IMG/VR virus record: IMGVR_UViG_3300007346_000337
Location: 1 to 20,224 of that record
DNA length: 20,224 nucleotides
Reading direction: 5' to 3' (one strand)
Origin: a virus
In this document: piece by piece, positions 1 to 5,596 of the stretch
How the letters are laid out: each line of letters opens with the position of its first letter
How positions within the stretch are numbered: the stretch's first letter is position 1
Notes under the pieces: generated by a model
What the model saw: the letters and a program-made list of their open reading frames with translations, nothing else
What the model was told of the DNA's origin: nothing
The model's database searches: none
Program-made: the position numbers and the translations under genes

Positions 1-95
1 CTAAATGTTTTAGTTTTTTCACACCAATTAAATTTATCTAATTCTAAAGGTTTTCCATTTTGTAAAACCCTTTTTTGTACTTCTTGTTTGTTCAT
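1..95 (-). CDS. Conserved small phage protein, N-terminal fragment
   Basis: Only the first 31 residues lie in the window (begins MNKQEVQKRVLQNGKPLELD); the rest runs off the left edge. The ATG at 95 overlaps the stop of the upstream gene as ATGA, a usual sign of translational coupling. The 'QKRVLQNGKPL...FNWCEKTKTF' style is one I recognise from small hypothetical proteins of Gram-negative phages, but I know no function for them. It is the last visible member of the leftward accessory operon. Confidence is in it being a real gene, not in a role. Confidence 0.7.
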   Translation of the reverse strand, partial: MNKQEVQKRVLQNGKPLELDKFNWCEKTKTF

Positions 96-424
96 TTCTC
101 AAGATCCTTAATTAAATCATCAGAACAACATACAGCGATATTTGTTATTCTTTGACCTTTACTAAAAGGTAGAATGTTTGGATTTGGATTTGCCAATAAC
201 CCCTGCAAAGCCATAGCTGCAAAGTATTCGCGTTTTGTTAAGCCAATATATTGCAATTCGCCAACACCCATATTATCAATTCTGCATGGGTTGATTGGTA
301 CGTCTTTGTTATCCATTTTTGGTAGACGACATTTAATAATGCTGTCTTTAATGTTTTCAGGTATTTCTATATTGTTAGATTCTTTTTTATTTCTTTTCAT
401 GCTGTAACCTTCAAAAATTTTCAT
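92..424 (-). CDS. Conserved phage hypothetical protein (110 aa)
   Basis: The frame is open from a GTG at 433, but the ATG at 424 is the better start: AAGGTG lies 8 bases upstream of it. The N-terminal half is basic and rich in K, N and I. The C-terminal half carries a block (GLTKREYFAAMALQGLLANP) that recurs in many small phage hypothetical proteins, followed by a predicted helical end. No catalytic motif, membrane segment or cysteine array is visible. The stop overlaps the start of the next gene (ATGA). Function is unknown; membership of the leftward accessory operon is inferred from orientation and spacing. Confidence 0.75.
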   Translation of the reverse strand: MKIFEGYSMKRNKKESNNIEIPENIKDSIIKCRLPKMDNKDVPINPCRIDNMGVGELQYIGLTKREYFAAMALQGLLANPNPNILPFSKGQRITNIAVCCSDDLIKDLEK

Positions 425-452
425 AATTATCACACCTTGATTTAAATATTAT

Positions 453-734
453 TTAAGCCAAAAAAACCGTTTCTTCTTTACTGACGAGTTTTTTACATTT
501 AATGCATCTACCAGTGTAAATGTCAAATACACCTTGTTTTGAACAACCGAACCCTCTCTGAATGGTTGTTCTCTCCTCCCACTCTAACACCTCGTGATCA
601 TCATCGTAAAATGTATGTACTTTACCGCATTTAAGACATTTGTAAGTATTGGCAGCAATGCACGAATCAGATTCTTTTACATGCTCTGTTAGTTTGTATG
701 AATGAACGCAAAATAACTGTTTAAAATTAATCAT
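453..734 (-). CDS. Small Cys-rich protein, probable zinc ribbon (93 aa)
   Basis: Metal-ligand candidates are C9, H11, C25, C33-x2-C36, H40, C64 and C77-x2-C80. The two CxxC knuckles, 'CLKCGK' and 'CIKCKK', each followed by basic residues, are typical of zinc-ribbon proteins. Between them is an acidic stretch (YDDDHEVLEWEE). A good ribosome binding site (GGGAGGT) precedes the ATG. The start overlaps the stop of the gene upstream by four bases, so the two are probably translationally coupled. A DNA- or RNA-binding role is possible but inferred only from the fold type; no specific family is recognised. Confidence 0.7.
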   Translation of the reverse strand: MINFKQLFCVHSYKLTEHVKESDSCIAANTYKCLKCGKVHTFYDDDHEVLEWEERTTIQRGFGCSKQGVFDIYTGRCIKCKKLVSKEETVFLA

Positions 735-1219
735 AACACTACCTCCCCACTATTTAATTTACGGCAAAGTTCTTGTGCTACTTTTTGTGACATATAGACC
801 ATACCAGTCTTATATAAAAAAGCATCATAATCATACTCAAATTTATTTGTATTAGAATCTACTATTATGTAATAGTTATCTTCTCCACACCGCCATTCAT
901 ATTCAGGATCAAACTCATCAACATAAGCTAGTAATCGATTAAAAGCACGCATCTTTTTTGCTGCACGTTCTGCTTGTCCATATGTACCTCTCAACATCCC
1001 AGATTCTCTCAAAAACTTTAAATTTTCTTGTGATTTTACATGATCTTTCACAAACACAGGTTGCATATTAAATGATAAAGTAAATTCACCGAATTTGGGC
1101 TCCCACTTCTCTACTTTCTCTTTAATCGTAATATGAAGCCCGTTACATTCTATCCTAAGAACATCTTCACCATTCATTAGCTGATTTAATTCTTCTTTCG
1201 TCAATTCAATTTTTTTCAT
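731..1219 (-). CDS. Conserved phage protein of unknown function (162 aa)
   Basis: The central block around residues 80-105 (YGQAERAAKKMRAFNRLLAY) followed by 'VDEFDPEYEW' matches a type of hypothetical protein I recognise from many phages of Gram-negative bacteria, in which an N-terminal 'W.P..GE' element precedes a helix rich in K, R and A. That element is visible here as KWEPKFGEF. No enzymatic motif, signal peptide or membrane helix is apparent. A GGAG lies upstream of the ATG. It is co-directional with the exported-protein gene upstream and overlaps the zinc-ribbon gene downstream. Function unknown. Confidence 0.75.
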   Translation of the reverse strand: MKKIELTKEELNQLMNGEDVLRIECNGLHITIKEKVEKWEPKFGEFTLSFNMQPVFVKDHVKSQENLKFLRESGMLRGTYGQAERAAKKMRAFNRLLAYVDEFDPEYEWRCGEDNYYIIVDSNTNKFEYDYDAFLYKTGMVYMSQKVAQELCRKLNSGEVVL

Positions 1220-1222
1220 TTT

Positions 1223-1534
1223 CTAATACTCCAATTTCAATTCTTTAACTGCATTCGCGCATCTATCTATTTCTTCGTTTGAAAAGTTTTTTCCAATTTG
1301 CTCATTCCATGTTTTATCTAATTCTGATTTCATTGCGTCAAAGTTATCTTGTAAGTAATTTAAAACGCAGTCTTTGTTATTTGAATTTGCGCAATATGCT
1401 ACAGCTTCACTTTGAAAAGTTTGGACTTGTCCATCTGTTGTGTTTAAAGCAATGTAACAATTTATTGCTTCTTCTCTTGTTGCCGCATATGTGAATGCGG
1501 GTGCTAGTAATGCTAGTGCTAATAAGTATTTCAT
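1223..1534 (-). CDS. Small exported protein with four cysteines (103 aa)
   Basis: The N-terminus is a clear signal peptide: M-K, a hydrophobic run (YLLALALLAPAF) and an A-x-A-like cleavage site at TYA|ATREE near residue 18. The mature part is about 85 residues, mostly helical and acidic, with four cysteines (one soon after cleavage, two about eight residues apart in the middle, one near the end) that could form two disulphides in the periplasm. AGGAG sits at the right distance from the ATG. Next to a one-TM protein in the same operon, it may be a lysogenic-conversion or superinfection-exclusion factor, but that is inference. No family is recognised. Confidence 0.75.
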   Translation of the reverse strand: MKYLLALALLAPAFTYAATREEAINCYIALNTTDGQVQTFQSEAVAYCANSNNKDCVLNYLQDNFDAMKSELDKTWNEQIGKNFSNEEIDRCANAVKELKLEY

Positions 1535-1542
1535 TCATTCTC

Positions 1543-1746
1543 CTATTGTTGATACTTAAAACCTAAAAATATCCAAAATGCGATAACAACGACAGTAGCA
1601 ACGGTTGTTTTTGTGTGGTTGTAATATAGCGCAATTAACCATTCTTTTAAGTTAAAAGGTTTTTTCTCTTCTTTATCACCTGTCAATTTCTCTTTAATTA
1701 CTTTGTCGTTAGCGTTGATAAGTTCTAATTTTGTTTGATTGTCCAT
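1543..1746 (-). CDS. Small single-TM membrane protein (67 aa)
   Basis: About 45 polar, lysine-rich residues precede one hydrophobic helix near residues 46-64 (TTVATVVVIAFWIFLGF), ending in YQQ. By the positive-inside rule the charged N-terminal region is probably cytoplasmic. AAGGAG lies 7 bases before the ATG. It is the first gene after the promoter at 1777-1805 and is separated from the exported-protein gene by 8 bases, so the two are probably co-expressed. The N-out topology of a class III holin is not suggested, since the soluble part is at the N-terminus. Function unknown. Confidence 0.7.
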   Translation of the reverse strand: MDNQTKLELINANDKVIKEKLTGDKEEKKPFNLKEWLIALYYNHTKTTVATVVVIAFWIFLGFKYQQ

Positions 1747-1776
1747 TTTATTCTCCTTTGTCGTTGTCTTACTTCT

Positions 1777-1805
1777 AAGATACGACTGTTTTTTTTATTT
1801 GTCAA
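1777..1805 (-). promoter_or_regulatory. Leftward sigma70-type promoter of the accessory operon
   Basis: On the minus strand there is a perfect -35 TTGACA (1800-1805), a 17-base spacer (1783-1799) and a -10 TATCTT (1777-1782). Transcription would start near 1770, just upstream of the ribosome binding site of the one-TM gene. This is one of the best promoter matches in the window and it suggests the genes at 1-1746 can be expressed independently of the lysis genes. Confidence 0.65.
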
Positions 1806-1845
1806 AGCATTTTTAATATTTTTTAATATTATTTGTAATACATTG

Positions 1846-1861
1846 TTGCAAACGTTTGTAA
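1846..1861. promoter_or_regulatory. Operator-like near-palindrome
   Basis: TTGCAAACGTTTGTAA is a 16-bp near-perfect palindrome with one mismatched pair. The GCAAACGTTTG core resembles LacI/PurR-family operators, but host PurR control is not claimed. It sits in the divergent gap between the one-TM gene and the plus-strand ORF at 1905 and overlaps a weak plus-strand promoter candidate (TTGCAA 1846-1851, 16-base spacer, TAAATT 1868-1873). Confidence 0.35.
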
Positions 1862-1904
1862 ATGTGCTAAATTTGATTTTGACAACAACATATAAGGATT
1901 TTTT

Positions 1905-2219
1905 ATGTATTTCACAACTTCATATTTGTACACGTTTGATGGAAAAAAGCTCAATATAAAGATGTTCAAAAAGACTGAAAAAGGCAGATATTTCTTAGTA
2001 ATTGATAAAAAGATAACTTATATCTCACGCGATGATCTTGCAAAACTTCTTAGATATAAAACAACCCATCATTTCGCGATGGTATATGCAAAGTTTGGTT
2101 TGAGAATGTTTATTGATAGATACGTCAATATCAAGAAATACTATAAACCAGAACCAAAAAGCATGCCAGAGAACCGGTTTATAACAGCTCGTATAAGTTC
2201 AACTAATTTTCTTTACTGA
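1905..2219 (+). CDS. Small basic protein of unknown function (104 aa)
   Basis: The only plus-strand gene in the left 6 kb. AAGGA precedes the ATG at 1905 by 7 bases. The product is highly basic (many K and R) and aromatic, with alternating beta-like segments (GRYFLVIDKKITYISRDDLA) and then a basic helical region (LAKLLRYKTTHHFAMVYAKF). It has no signal peptide or membrane helix. Its 3' end overlaps the 3' end of the Rz1 gene on the other strand by 17 bases. A nucleic-acid-binding or regulatory role would fit its charge and isolated position, but I recognise no family. Confidence 0.6.
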   Translation: MYFTTSYLYTFDGKKLNIKMFKKTEKGRYFLVIDKKITYISRDDLAKLLRYKTTHHFAMVYAKFGLRMFIDRYVNIKKYYKPEPKSMPENRFITARISSTNFLY

Positions 2220-2508
2220 TTTGCGCATTATACTCATTTATGTAATTGCGTATATAATCTATACGTGCATTACATATCTGCAAACCTTGCACTAGATTTG
2301 AGTAGTTTTGAAATATATCAATATTTAAAACTATAGGCTTTAGATCAATATGGACAGGATTCATTTTGTCACTTGGTATCTGAACTTGACTGTAAACTCT
2401 TATCAGTTTTGGCGTACATGATAGCTGCGTCATTGCTAACGCTAAAAGTAAAATACTGTATATAGCGGTCGAAGCTTTCTTTGTTGTGTATCTTTTCAAT
2501 TCTCTCAT
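2203..2508 (-). CDS. Rz1: Rz1-like outer-membrane spanin lipoprotein (101 aa)
   Basis: The frame is open from a TTG at 2523, but the ATG at 2508 has GAGAGGGA at a good distance and gives a lipoprotein signal: basic start, hydrophobic SILLLALAMTQLSC, then CTPKLIRVYSQ. The lipobox is imperfect, with Q at -3 and L-S before the Cys. The mature protein is about 70 residues. The start lies inside the Rz-like gene in another reading frame (140-base overlap, 2369-2508) and extends beyond it, the overlapped arrangement of known Rz/Rz1 pairs. By family knowledge, o-spanins bind the i-spanin across the periplasm and drive outer-membrane disruption after endolysin action. The gene pair is a better argument than the sequence, which is diverged. 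Confidence 0.65.
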   Translation of the reverse strand: MRELKRYTTKKASTAIYSILLLALAMTQLSCTPKLIRVYSQVQIPSDKMNPVHIDLKPIVLNIDIFQNYSNLVQGLQICNARIDYIRNYINEYNAQISKEN

Positions 2509-2710
2509 TATATTCCCTCTCAAGTCTTTTTTTGTAGCTATTCATATAAAGATTGAATTTATGGTTTTCTATGACTTGCTGAATCATGCACTCTTCTTGA
2601 CCGCTTTGCTTACCACATGAATACATGCCAAAAGACATACCAATGATCGCTGCAAAATATAAAAACTTTAGTGATAAAGAACTCCAAAAATCTTTAAAAA
2701 TCTCTAGCAT
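2369..2710 (-). CDS. Rz: Rz-like inner-membrane spanin (113 aa)
   Basis: The frame extends to a TTG at 2728, but the ATG at 2710, with AGAGAAG just upstream, is preferred. The protein has one N-terminal membrane anchor near residues 14-31 (LKFLYFAAIIGMSFGMYSC), then a polar periplasmic domain whose charged segment (YKKRLEREYNERIEKIHNKE) looks like a coiled coil. This is the type II architecture of Rz i-spanins. The Rz1-like gene begins within it in another frame. It overlaps the five-TM gene upstream by 17 bases, so the three are probably co-translated. The C-terminal part shares DNA with the Rz1 N-terminus, which explains its unusual composition. No sequence-level family match is claimed. 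Confidence 0.6.
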   Translation of the reverse strand: MLEIFKDFWSSLSLKFLYFAAIIGMSFGMYSCGKQSGQEECMIQQVIENHKFNLYMNSYKKRLEREYNERIEKIHNKESFDRYIQYFTFSVSNDAAIMYAKTDKSLQSSSDTK

Positions 2711-3212
2711 TTTTTCTTCTCTTAACAAGCAGATAGCATCCAGTTAATGCAAAAGTTACCATTAGCCCATTGTTTAAAAACCAAAAAACAAACACTAAAA
2801 ACGGTTCATAGTTGAACCAGTAAAAATTGATTATAAAGTTATAAATATTTGCTAATCCAATTAAAACGCAAAAAGTAAACAGTATTGATATATACGTTTT
2901 TGTGAAGTACAAATATTGATTATGCAAGATAACAAAGTAAACCCAAGCGCAATAAATAAGCTGTATTATGTCACTGAAAAGCCACACATAGCTTGATATA
3001 TCATTATAAAGCCACACTGTGAAACTGTTTCTATATATTCCTACTATGTTTAGTGCAATCATTAGTAGACATATTATAAGCGCGTATTTTTTCATTTTCT
3101 TTTTAATCCTTTTTGTACTTAAGAACAAATATTTTAACGTTGAAATAATGAAAACGTCTAACACAACTCGAGCTGCAAGATAATATTCATCTTTCATTTT
3201 CATGATTTCCAT
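2694..3212 (-). CDS. Five-TM membrane protein in the lysis cassette (172 aa)
   Basis: Hydrophobic segments fall near residues 11-32, 42-60, 70-97, 105-128 and 134-160, giving about five membrane helices. A basic loop (STKRIKKKMKKY) follows the first helix and the tail is basic (VKRRKNARDF). The start is uncertain among three close Met codons (3212, 3203, 3197); ribosome binding sites are weak. It lies directly upstream of the spanin pair. Five helices are more than known holins of classes I-III have, so it may be a holin-like, antiholin or immunity membrane protein, or an unrelated superinfection-exclusion factor. No family is recognised. Confidence 0.6.
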   Translation of the reverse strand: MEIMKMKDEYYLAARVVLDVFIISTLKYLFLSTKRIKKKMKKYALIICLLMIALNIVGIYRNSFTVWLYNDISSYVWLFSDIIQLIYCAWVYFVILHNQYLYFTKTYISILFTFCVLIGLANIYNFIINFYWFNYEPFLVFVFWFLNNGLMVTFALTGCYLLVKRRKNARDF

Positions 3213-3271
3213 ATAACTAAATTTTGAGTATTTTAAATGAAAATTAAAATAATTGTGAAATTTTCTATAAG

Positions 3272-3682
3272 TTAGTCTTTGATTGTTTGTTTATTGCCCA
3301 TTTCGCGACCGCGCTTAACACCTGCTTTCATGCGTCTGAACATATTTCTCCTGCGTCTTCTATTCATCATTATAAATACAAATCTAGTTAATATAACAGT
3401 AAAAACACCCCCCATTGCTGCGCCAAACAGTTCCCAAAAACTTGTTTGATGAAGTGTGATTGTCCCTGCGTTGTATTTATCACGCCCTGAAACATCGCCT
3501 TTCACATCATCGGTATCTATGCTTTTGGTGCCAACATTAGTGCTATTATCACCAACAAGCACTTTATTATTGTTTCCGTATCCATCTGTGCTGCTATTAC
3601 TTGGAAGTACGCTAGATAACGTTCCTAGCCACGAACAACCGCATATTAATATCGAAAGTAAGCAAATAAAAACTAAACGCAT
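3272..3682 (-). CDS. Lipoprotein with C-terminal TM: candidate u-spanin (136 aa)
   Basis: A longer frame reaches 3736, but the ATG at 3682 has GGTGA at proper spacing and gives a clean lipoprotein signal: MRLVFICLLSILICGC, lipobox I-C-G|C16. A Ser/Asn/Gly/Asp-rich periplasmic segment follows (about residues 17-80, including VGDNSTNVG and DVSGRDKYN), then one membrane helix near 82-106 and a very basic cytoplasmic tail starting RRRRR. Lipid anchor at the N-terminus, TM at the C-terminus and a length close to 130 residues are the architecture of unimolecular spanins such as phage T1 gp11. It is transcribed just after a terminator and just before the five-TM and Rz/Rz1 genes. The presence of two spanin types in one cassette is unusual, so another role remains possible. 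Confidence 0.55.
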   Translation of the reverse strand: MRLVFICLLSILICGCSWLGTLSSVLPSNSSTDGYGNNNKVLVGDNSTNVGTKSIDTDDVKGDVSGRDKYNAGTITLHQTSFWELFGAAMGGVFTVILTRFVFIMMNRRRRRNMFRRMKAGVKRGREMGNKQTIKD

Positions 3683-3739
3683 AAAATCACCATTATCTTT
3701 TTTGTTTAATTTTAGATGCTTTTGAATAATTTGCATGTA

Positions 3740-3784
3740 AAATGAAAAACTGTGCGGGTGTTGTTGTCTTTATCTACCCGCACA
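3740..3784 (-). terminator. Rho-independent terminator, leftward
   Basis: A 9-bp perfect stem, TGTGCGGGT (3751-3759) pairing with ACCCGCACA (3776-3784), with a 16-base loop. On the minus strand it is followed by GTTTTTCATTTT. It sits just past the stop of the 48-residue peptide (3788), so it would end the replication-module transcript before the u-spanin gene. Confidence 0.6.
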
Positions 3785-3787
3785 CCA

Positions 3788-3934
3788 TTAAAGATAGTCA
3801 TGTTCTTCGTTATTTTTTTTAACTGTATCTAGTTTTGTTAGCTTAACGAATACGTAAACAAAAAAAATGGTTACAAACAAAGGCATTATTAAAACCAAAA
3901 ATGAAAGTAAATATGATAAAAAGTTTTTAAACAT
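3788..3934 (-). CDS. 48-residue single-TM peptide, holin candidate
   Basis: ATG at 3934 with AGGAG 7 bases upstream, stop TAA at 3788-3790. The peptide starts MFKNFLSYLLSFLVLIMPLF and is hydrophobic to about residue 30, then ends in a charged tail (KLTKLDTVKKNNEEHDYL). One strong membrane helix with a charged cytoplasmic C-terminus resembles very small class III holins and also short phage membrane peptides of unknown role. It lies between the winged-helix gene (20 bases after its stop) and the terminator at 3740-3784, next to the lysis genes. The strong ribosome binding site and complete reading frame support it as real; the holin role is inferred from position only. Confidence 0.6.
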   Translation of the reverse strand: MFKNFLSYLLSFLVLIMPLFVTIFFVYVFVKLTKLDTVKKNNEEHDYL

Positions 3935-3954
3935 GTTAAATCTCCTATTAAATT

Positions 3955-4905
3955 TTAAGCGTAAGAAAAATCATTAAAATCAATATTCAAGTCTGTTATT
4001 TTAACGCCTTGACTTTTATTTTTAATATCTCTGTCATAATCATCGAAACCGGTTGGCTTTGCATACTGTTTTGAATCATTTCTTTCAAGCAACGACTTTA
4101 TAATCCTAATGCAATCGTGAAAATCTTTACCTTCAAACTCTTTATCTGAAACTATTTGATACTCAATCCACGGCTTAACTTCTGATTCTCGCACGTTTAA
4201 AGCGTTTTTAAGGGACTTTAGCATGTTGTCAATGCAATTGCTTTGCTTTTCTGTGATATCCAAACCTCGATGCCTTTCTACGCCTCGTAGGTACCAGTTC
4301 TTACCAAGCTTGCTACTCTTTTGTGCGAAATTTAAAAGAGAAGCAGCAAACTTTGAGCAAGCGCTAGGTTGTTTCTTTTGTTTTTCGGTCTGTGCGCTTG
4401 ACTGTGTCTGCTCATGCGCGCGTAACTTAGTTAACTTAGATTCCTGTTTAGGTGTTACATTTATCGTTTCGGAACTGAGTTCCGAATTGATCGTTTCGGC
4501 ACTCTGATTAATTTTAGCGCAATTGACCTTTGTTTTTAGCTCAGACATCTTTAAGTTTATTTTGTTTGTTAGGTTCAGCTTATCGATCAAATTAATTAGC
4601 TTTTCAGTCGCATGAATTTTCATTCTAACGCCTTTGTTTCCAACTCTTATTATCTGCTTTTTGATCAAATCGTTTTCGCAAGCTATTTTAATCACTTTTC
4701 GGATATATCTATCAGATAAATTTAATTCCTCAGATATTAAATGCATCGGATCAAGGATTGCGTATTTTCCGATCTTGTCTTGTAATTTTGTGTAGTCGAG
4801 CCTATGCAGCAAATACTCAAAAACAGTGCGCTGATTGTTGGTTGTGAATTGATCTTTTAAAGAAAAAGTTACTTCATTTAAACAAATTTCAGGTTTTTTA
4901 AACAT
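3955..4905 (-). CDS. Winged-helix DNA-binding protein, possible replication initiator (316 aa)
   Basis: Residues about 25-115 form a winged-helix-like domain: a helical start (RTVFEYLLHRLDY), a helix-turn-helix (LISEELNLSDRYIRKVIKIA) and a 'wing' (IIRVGNKGVRMKIHA). A Gln/Ser/Lys-rich linker (about 125-190) follows, then a second helical domain with WYLRGVERHRG near 205 and a conserved-looking C-terminal block (VKPWIEYQIVSDKEF, then CIRIIKSLLER). Two-domain proteins of this sort, next to ssb, are typical replication initiators of phages and plasmids, but no helicase, primase or endonuclease motif is seen, so a regulator is also possible. AAGGATG precedes the ATG. The upstream leader (4906-5053) contains inverted repeats and a terminator. 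Confidence 0.6.
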   Translation of the reverse strand: MFKKPEICLNEVTFSLKDQFTTNNQRTVFEYLLHRLDYTKLQDKIGKYAILDPMHLISEELNLSDRYIRKVIKIACENDLIKKQIIRVGNKGVRMKIHATEKLINLIDKLNLTNKINLKMSELKTKVNCAKINQSAETINSELSSETINVTPKQESKLTKLRAHEQTQSSAQTEKQKKQPSACSKFAASLLNFAQKSSKLGKNWYLRGVERHRGLDITEKQSNCIDNMLKSLKNALNVRESEVKPWIEYQIVSDKEFEGKDFHDCIRIIKSLLERNDSKQYAKPTGFDDYDRDIKNKSQGVKITDLNIDFNDFSYA

Positions 4906-4920
4906 TTTTCATCCTTTACT

Positions 4921-4979
4921 ATTGATTTCATTCTAAAAATCAATACAATAATCCTTGACTTTTTTGGGATTGATTGTAT
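4921..4979. repeat. Cluster of ATCAAT/ATTGAT inverted repeats (operator or origin candidate)
   Basis: ATTGATTT (4921-4928) and AAATCAAT (4937-4944) form an 8-bp inverted repeat with 8 bases between. A second, longer imperfect inverted repeat pairs TCAATACAATAATCC (4940-4954) with GGATTGATTGTAT (4967-4979), with one bulged base. They lie directly upstream of the winged-helix gene, where an autoregulatory operator or replication origin would be expected. Confidence 0.4.
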
Positions 4980-4994
4980 CAACCTTTAAACATC

Positions 4995-5026
4995 AAAGCC
5001 TCGGTAGCAATATCGGGGCTTTTTTG
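4995..5026 (+). terminator. Strong plus-strand Rho-independent terminator
   Basis: Stem AAAGCCTCG (4995-5003) with CGGGGCTTT (5014-5022), one U-G wobble, extended by two inner pairs to leave a 6-base loop, followed by TTTTTTG on the plus strand. On the minus strand the wobble becomes an A-C mismatch and the following bases are TTTGATG, so termination is expected for rightward transcripts only. No plus-strand gene lies upstream. A weak rightward promoter candidate is TTGACT (4955-4960), 16 bases, TATCAA (4977-4982). Confidence 0.6.
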
Positions 5027-5053
5027 TTTCTATTAATTTTGTTGAAAATAATT

Positions 5054-5407
5054 TTAGTCAATTTCTTTTGATTCGTCTAACAGTTTAAAAAAATTTTCTT
5101 TAAGTTTAGTTTCAAGATTTGAAAGCAACTGGATAAGATCATTACCGTCATAGAATTCAATTTCAAAGCATAGTAATTCGTAATCAATATATATCCCGAT
5201 TATATAACATTGATTGTGCTCGCTTTTTGTTTTTATAAAAACATAGTTACCAATTTGAGCAGCGCCATTAAATGAAATAATCATTTTTATATAATCTCTG
5301 GCACTTCTCTCATTTATGACTTTGTCTGTGCTGAATGTGCAATTTTTATTCGTTGAGTTATTTAAAAAATTTAAAACTTCTTCTATTGTGGTAAATTTAT
5401 GCGTCAT
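5054..5407 (-). CDS. Unknown protein of the replication module (117 aa)
   Basis: Acidic, mixed alpha/beta-looking protein: a helical start (TTIEEVLNFLNN), a run of beta-like segments (GNYVFIKTK, CYIIGIYIDY, LLCFEIEFYDG) and a C-terminal helix (LIQLLSNLETKLKENFFKLL). It has no signal, membrane helix or obvious active site. Its start overlaps the end of the 63-residue gene upstream by 11 bases, so the pair is probably translationally coupled. It is in the ssb operon. No family recognised; a compact accessory replication or anti-host factor would be guesses. Confidence 0.6.
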   Translation of the reverse strand: MTHKFTTIEEVLNFLNNSTNKNCTFSTDKVINERSARDYIKMIISFNGAAQIGNYVFIKTKSEHNQCYIIGIYIDYELLCFEIEFYDGNDLIQLLSNLETKLKENFFKLLDESKEID

Positions 5408-5588
5408 CGTTTGATAATCCTAGTTTACTTCTCAACTTATCTAGCTCAACTTTGTTTTTTGCGCGCTGATAGTTGTTGATCTTGGGCTTTGTTTTAAATG
5501 TCATGCCGTCAACTTCATCGTATTTTGCATACCTATCTTCGCTTCTTGCAAGCTTCATTTTTGAATCAATGATTTTTGACTTACTCAT
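5397..5588 (-). CDS. Small basic protein downstream of ssb (63 aa)
   Basis: A short lysine-rich, probably helical and partly disordered protein (starts MSKSKIIDSKMKLARSEDRY; ends KLGLSNDDA). AAGGTGA precedes the ATG at 5588, and only 8 bases separate it from the ssb stop, so it is in the same operon. High charge suggests a nucleic-acid or SSB-associated role, but this is inference; no family is recognised. Confidence 0.6.
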   Translation of the reverse strand: MSKSKIIDSKMKLARSEDRYAKYDEVDGMTFKTKPKINNYQRAKNKVELDKLRSKLGLSNDDA

Positions 5589-5596
5589 AAGTCACC

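Noticed and set aside
1811-1835. Tandem TTTTTAATATT repeat upstream of the accessory promoter
   Set aside because: Short AT-only repeat of two units in an AT-rich gap; compatible with chance or an UP-element, too weak to call separately.
3683-3736. Longer N-terminus for the u-spanin candidate starting at 3736
   Set aside because: It would start 15 bases after the terminator stem with no ribosome binding site and would bury the lipoprotein signal behind 18 charged residues; the ATG at 3682 has GGTGA.
4223-4507. Plus-strand frame of 94 codons, rich in Cys and Phe, opposite the winged-helix gene
   Set aside because: Composition is what the complement of a Lys/Gln-rich linker gives; no ribosome binding site and no recognisable motif.
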